From a virus, in the IMG/VR virus record IMGVR_UViG_3300025168_000700, positions 1 through 23,312 of that record: a stretch of 23,312 nt of DNA; one strand, written 5' to 3'. Below the pieces are notes generated by a model. That model did not search any database and was not told the origin of the DNA. It saw only the letters and a list, made by a program, of their open reading frames with translations. Positions 19,738-23,312 of this stretch are shown here, in pieces. The position numbers were made by a program, and so were the translations under genes. How positions within the stretch are numbered: the first letter of the stretch is position 1; each line of letters starts with the position of its first letter.

Positions 19738-21052
19738 TTTCAATCACCTCAACTGGTTCAAGTTTTTCAACTGGCTGAACTGGCAACGATATACCATTGA
19801 CATCTCTATTTTCTTCAATGATTTTTTGTGCTTCTTCCACACTTAAATCTTTATTTTCTTCTGCCATTATTTTTGCTTCAGTAGTTAAATTGTGTTTCAA
19901 CTTATATTCACTTAGCATAATCTTATCTTGAGCAGTCATAGGATATTCGACTTCAGAGAAATCGACTTTGAAACGCTTAGGATCTGGTAACCCTAAATTA
20001 TTAGATAGAGATAAAGCATACTCTACTTTATAGAAATCTTTTTCATACTGACGATATAATTCTTTATCGTCCATAAAATCTTCGTGGCGTTCTAAGTCTT
20101 TAATCATTAGCGATATACCACTAGGTACTTCTCCACCCGATTGTGCGAAGGTAACAAATAGATGATTATTTAACGCCACTAATTCTATTTGCCATTTAAT
20201 GTTCTCAATAACATCTCTTACATTTCCTTGTGGAGCAACAATATTATAGTTACTTCCTTCTGGCAAAGTTAAAATTTCATCTGAACCTGCTCTAACATTA
20301 CTATTGTCAGAAATGATTCCAGTTACAACTGGCTGTCCAAACATTTGGAAGCGTAGCCCTAATTGCATTTCAGTCATTGTAATATTAATATGCTCATTAG
20401 CAGATACTAAATCTGTAGCTCCTTCAACAAAGAAAGAATCTAATTGTTCTTCTCTATGGCTAAACACAAAAGGTAATACACCTAAGTTATGTTCTATTTC
20501 CTCAAAGACATCTCCGTTATCATCAAACTTGATACATCTTTCTGAATCCCAGTAAGCATATTGTAATTGTTGGGTATCTCCAATTTCTGCGTGTCCGTGC
20601 ATCATTGGATAAACAATAGCTTCTGGCTTATAAGGGTTGTCGCCAAAATAAGGTTCAAAATAATAGATAGAACGATAATCAAATTTTTCTGATTCTTCAT
20701 CATACATAACATAAGTAGCACAAGTACCAATTAGTCTTGTCATTCGTTCCATTTGTTTCATACGAGCATTCTTATTTTCAGTTAGCTCATCATATCTCTT
20801 GGTTACATTTCTCTTAGCACCAATCGTGTATATCTTGGACATACGATTAACAAATTTTTTCACAATATTAGTATTGTAATGAGGAATTTCTTGGAATGCG
20901 TCAGACTTGAAATAATCTTCTATGTACTGGTGTGTTAATGATCCAGAATAATAATCTAATGATTTTCTAACTTCTTCCCTTCTAGCTTTCGCTTGTTCTT
21001 CTTTGAAGTGAGTTAATGAATCCTGTATAATCTCTTGTGGTGTAAAAATCAT
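19712..21052 (-). CDS. Portal protein
   Basis: A 446-residue protein. It follows the large terminase by 11 bases, the usual order for a head-gate module. The N-terminal half is helical and charged, then comes an aromatic, Pro-containing region (Tyr-Phe-Glu-Pro-Tyr-Phe) and the conserved-looking Asn-Leu-Gly-Val-Leu-Pro-Phe-Val-Phe. The centre has Glu-His-Ile-Asn-Ile-Thr ... Ser-Gly-Gly-Glu-Val-Pro-Ser-Gly, and a long helical stem and acidic C-terminal tail follow. This fits SPP1 gp6-type portals, which form the dodecameric DNA gate. AGGAAA precedes the start. Length fits the family. Confidence 0.82.
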   Translation of the reverse strand: MIFTPQEIIQDSLTHFKEEQAKARREEVRKSLDYYSGSLTHQYIEDYFKSDAFQEIPHYNTNIVKKFVNRMSKIYTIGAKRNVTKRYDELTENKNARMKQMERMTRLIGTCATYVMYDEESEKFDYRSIYYFEPYFGDNPYKPEAIVYPMMHGHAEIGDTQQLQYAYWDSERCIKFDDNGDVFEEIEHNLGVLPFVFSHREEQLDSFFVEGATDLVSANEHINITMTEMQLGLRFQMFGQPVVTGIISDNSNVRAGSDEILTLPEGSNYNIVAPQGNVRDVIENIKWQIELVALNNHLFVTFAQSGGEVPSGISLMIKDLERHEDFMDDKELYRQYEKDFYKVEYALSLSNNLGLPDPKRFKVDFSEVEYPMTAQDKIMLSEYKLKHNLTTEAKIMAEENKDLSVEEAQKIIEENRDVNGISLPVQPVEKLEPVEVIENDFNAEQD

Positions 21053-21063
21053 TTGTTTTCCTA

Positions 21064-22383
21064 TTATCGTGATATTCTTCCAATGAAGTTACTTCTAATT
21101 GGAAACCTATTCAATATAAAATATCTAAAAGCATCACAGCCGTGTTCGTTGTATCCATCTTTGATAGGATTGTTAGAAATCGGCTTACCTTCTTGAGCTT
21201 CTGGGAATCTGTAATTCTCAAAATCCTCTGCAATCCCTACACATCTATTATCTACTTTAATTCGTCTTAGTCCGTCTACATTTTCAAAGAACCCACGACA
21301 ATAACTAACACCACCTTGTATATTACGAGATAGTTTGTCCATACGATACTCTACATAAATTCCGTGCTTTCTAAATACGTGAATATCTCCCATTCCAGAT
21401 TGTCCTTGAACGAAACTACCAGCAGGATCGCCGTAGTAAGTAATCACAGGATAATTCTTTTTCTTAATCATTTCTGCTAACTTATCAGTTGCAATATTTC
21501 TTTCGTGAATTATCTCATCTATAATATTAATATGTGGATTACCATTTTCTATATAGGTTTGAAACCACAATACTGATGGCATACGATAACCAAAGTCCAT
21601 TGAACAATATGTTGGCAACTCTGGATTATATGGAACATTACCCATATCTCTTTCTCTATCAAATGGATATACTCGTCCTTCCATTGAAGTAAACTTCGCA
21701 GCAAACTCCTGGTCAAATAACTCTTTGGACATATTACGCTTTCGTTCCAATAAGAACTTATCGTTTTCTCCTTCTGGGAATGCGTGTTCGTTTTCCCAAC
21801 TAGGAGATTGTACACTATACCATTGTTCATCGCTTTGTCCTAATAAGAATAAATCATAAATCCAATTAAACCCTTCAGGCGTAGTAATAAAAATAGCTTT
21901 CCCTTTTCTGTCAATTAGAGTAGGAGATAAATACATATCCCAAATTTTTCTTTGCATCTTTGCTGCTTCATCAATAATTAATAAATCCACACCTTCCCCA
22001 ACTAATGAATCTGGATTCTCACAAGACATACCTTCTACTGTTGTTCCCCATTTGAACTTAATATATTGTTCTTTTTCTGAAGCTCTATCAATATCGTGTC
22101 CTTTACCAGCTACCATATCTTTCCAAATTTCACGAAACATTAATCGTGATTTCTTGTAGGATAAGCCAACTAGCCAGATTTTTTTATTAGGTTGTGCAGC
22201 GTAAAACTCTGCTTCTCGATACGCAGCTGTAGTTTTTCCATATCTTCTACCACAGATATTTACGAAGTAAGATGCAGTTGGCTTCTCAGGGAAATGCAAC
22301 TTTCGCTGTCCTGCGTGTGGCACATAATTCATATAATCGAACCATTGCTGCTTGAAATCAAACTCTTTTAATTTTTTTGACAT
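21064..22383 (-). CDS. terL: Terminase large subunit (ATPase and nuclease)
   Basis: A 439-residue DNA packaging motor. Walker A is Gly-Arg-Arg-Tyr-Gly-Lys-Thr-Thr at residues 45-52. Walker B is Leu-Leu-Ile-Ile-Asp-Glu at 134-139. The coupling motif is Ile-Thr-Thr-Pro soon after. The C-terminal RNase H-like nuclease shows Met-Asp-Phe-Gly-Tyr near 265, Gly-Asp-Pro-Ala-Gly-Ser near 313 and a late Asp417 in Gly-Cys-Asp-Ala-Phe-Arg, all acidic positions being present. The gene is transcribed leftward while the small subunit gene is rightward and about 2 kb away. No strong ribosome site precedes the ATG at 22383. Confidence 0.93.
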   Translation of the reverse strand: MSKKLKEFDFKQQWFDYMNYVPHAGQRKLHFPEKPTASYFVNICGRRYGKTTAAYREAEFYAAQPNKKIWLVGLSYKKSRLMFREIWKDMVAGKGHDIDRASEKEQYIKFKWGTTVEGMSCENPDSLVGEGVDLLIIDEAAKMQRKIWDMYLSPTLIDRKGKAIFITTPEGFNWIYDLFLLGQSDEQWYSVQSPSWENEHAFPEGENDKFLLERKRNMSKELFDQEFAAKFTSMEGRVYPFDRERDMGNVPYNPELPTYCSMDFGYRMPSVLWFQTYIENGNPHINIIDEIIHERNIATDKLAEMIKKKNYPVITYYGDPAGSFVQGQSGMGDIHVFRKHGIYVEYRMDKLSRNIQGGVSYCRGFFENVDGLRRIKVDNRCVGIAEDFENYRFPEAQEGKPISNNPIKDGYNEHGCDAFRYFILNRFPIRSNFIGRISR

Positions 22384-22424
22384 TTGAATTGTTCTTAATT
22401 TAATTCATAATTAACTTAAAGCCA

Positions 22425-22430
22425 TATAAT
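22425..22430 (+). promoter_or_regulatory. -10 element of a probable rightward late promoter
   Basis: A perfect TATAAT lies 21 bases before the scaffold start in the 67-base divergent gap between terL and the scaffold gene. No good -35 box stands 16-18 bases upstream, so an activator or alternative sigma may be needed. Confidence 0.4.
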
Positions 22431-22450
22431 AATCCACTAAAGGAGTTAAA

Positions 22451-23005
22451 ATGTCTGAAGAAATGCAGAATACAGCAATAGAGGAAGCTGTAAAAGAACC
22501 TCAAGTCAATAAAGACGAAAAAAAGTTAGATCAAGCTGTTCCATACTCTCGATTTAATGAAGTTGTGAAAGAACGCAACCAATTAAAATCGAAAATGGAA
22601 AATATAAATCTCGAACAGGAAGAGCAGCGTAAAAATAGTTTAGCAGAGCAAGGGGAATATAAAACCCTACTTACTGAAGAACAGAACAAGAATGTAGAAC
22701 TTTCGAAGCAATTCGAAGAAATATCAACTGCATTTAATGGGTATGTTACAGAAGAAAGAAACGCACTACTAAACCAGATTCCTGAAGGTAAGCGAGAGAA
22801 ATTTGAGAAGGTAGAGGATTTAACACTCCTTCGAACGATTACTGAAGAATTTAACCAGAAAGCTGGAGTTAATGTTGGCAATGTAGAAAACCAAGTCAAT
22901 GTTCAAAAGTTTAAAGGAAACCCTTTCGAGGGATTAGCTTCTAGTAAAGAACGAAGAAAAAGTCATACTGACTTGTTAAGCCACTATCTTAAGAAAAAAA
23001 GATAA
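22451..23005 (+). CDS. Capsid scaffolding protein
   Basis: A 184-residue, highly charged protein lying right before the major capsid gene. Residues about 35-115 are Glu/Lys/Gln-rich heptad helices (coiled coil). The start of this part, Val-Pro-Tyr-Ser-Arg-Phe-Asn-Glu-Val, is common in phage scaffold proteins. The last 25 residues are basic (Lys-Glu-Arg-Arg-Lys ... Lys-Lys-Lys-Arg), which is the part that usually contacts coat protein. It would guide head assembly and leave the shell before DNA fills it. AAGGAG is 6 bases before the ATG. Confidence 0.75.
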   Translation: MSEEMQNTAIEEAVKEPQVNKDEKKLDQAVPYSRFNEVVKERNQLKSKMENINLEQEEQRKNSLAEQGEYKTLLTEEQNKNVELSKQFEEISTAFNGYVTEERNALLNQIPEGKREKFEKVEDLTLLRTITEEFNQKAGVNVGNVENQVNVQKFKGNPFEGLASSKERRKSHTDLLSHYLKKKR

Positions 23006-23032
23006 ATTTAAATTCCTGAGGAGGAAAATAAA

Positions 23033-23312
23033 ATGGCAAATGTAACAGTAACAACAGCCGCAAATTTTATACCTGAGATGTGGAGAGATGCAATTCTTGA
23101 CTATGCTGAAAGAAAATTTCAGTTAAGAAATCAAGTAACAGATTTCTCATCTATGGTATCAAGTGGTGGCGACATTCTTAATATCCCTAAAGTAGCTGAA
23201 GAAGCAGCTGCTGCTAAATCTGCTGGAACAGCAGTAACATACTCAGCTCAGACTGATGGTGTTAGACAACTAGCAATCGATCAACATCACTACGAAGCTA
23301 AAAGAATTGACG
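23033..23312 (+). CDS. Major capsid protein, 3' truncated by window edge
   Basis: ATG 23033 with GAGGAGG 7 bases upstream. The frame is open to the window end (about 93 residues). The N-terminus (Thr-Thr-Ala-Ala-Asn-Phe-Ile-Pro-Glu-Met-Trp, then Asp-Tyr-Ala-Glu-Arg-Lys-Phe and Gly-Gly-Asp-Ile-Leu-Asn-Ile-Pro) is typical of marine-phage capsid proteins whose first helix anchors the shell. The strong ribosome site and position after the scaffold match the most abundant late product. The C-terminal part lies outside. Confidence 0.82.
   Translation, partial: MANVTVTTAANFIPEMWRDAILDYAERKFQLRNQVTDFSSMVSSGGDILNIPKVAEEAAAAKSAGTAVTYSAQTDGVRQLAIDQHHYEAKRID

Overview
The window is a stretch of an AT-rich, double-stranded DNA tailed phage (or a prophage or metagenomic phage contig). 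The tape measure protein, tail assembly chaperones with a frameshift, tail tube, portal and large terminase point to a long flexible-tailed (siphovirus-type) particle. Gene density is very high, with ATGA or TAATG overlaps almost everywhere and clear purine-rich ribosome binding sites. I see no integrase, DNA polymerase, helicase, tRNA, rRNA or CRISPR array. The host cannot be named from sequence alone. The low GC and gene style resemble phages of low-GC aquatic or marine bacteria (inference). Both ends cut through virion genes: the left end lies inside a tail tube gene and the right end inside the major capsid gene. The window may therefore be a circular genome opened between capsid and tail, with only the capsid-to-tail-tube connector genes missing.

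Layout. (1) 1-6510, plus strand: tail tube, tail assembly chaperone with a predicted -1 frameshift to its long form, tape measure protein, and two distal tail proteins that share a repeated domain. (2) 6615-13976, minus strand: one tightly overlapping early operon. It is read leftward from a near-consensus sigma-70 promoter at 14252-14280 through a roughly 270-nt leader with repeats. It encodes a small HTH regulator, a DUF1071/Sak3-type single-strand annealing protein, a 22-aa membrane peptide, a replication initiator with iteron-like repeats inside its gene, a PD-(D/E)XK nuclease, a metallophosphoesterase, two DNA methyltransferases and a MazG-like protein. (3) 14354-16876, minus strand: small, extremely AT-rich orphan genes, including two tiny membrane proteins, separated by near-identical RBS spacers and three intrinsic terminators. 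(4) 16877-17400: a divergent noncoding region with two hairpins that display the same loop sequence. (5) 17401-19011, plus strand: zinc-ribbon proteins, a run of tiny lysine/arginine-rich proteins and the small terminase. (6) 18983-22383, minus strand: large terminase, portal, a virion-morphogenesis (tail-completion) protein and a small unknown gene. (7) 22451-23312, plus strand: scaffold and major capsid.

How it works together. The early operon appears to use the host replisome. The initiator would open an origin, the annealing protein with the resolvase-like and SbcD-like nucleases would handle recombination and concatemer processing, and the two methylases would mask DNA from restriction. 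The late genes build and fill the head and tail. The most unusual features are the paired hairpins with a conserved loop next to the small terminase operon, the chain of tiny basic proteins (one a 12-aa polylysine peptide carrying a perfect -1 slippery heptamer), the opposite orientation of small and large terminase, and several unlisted micro-membrane proteins.
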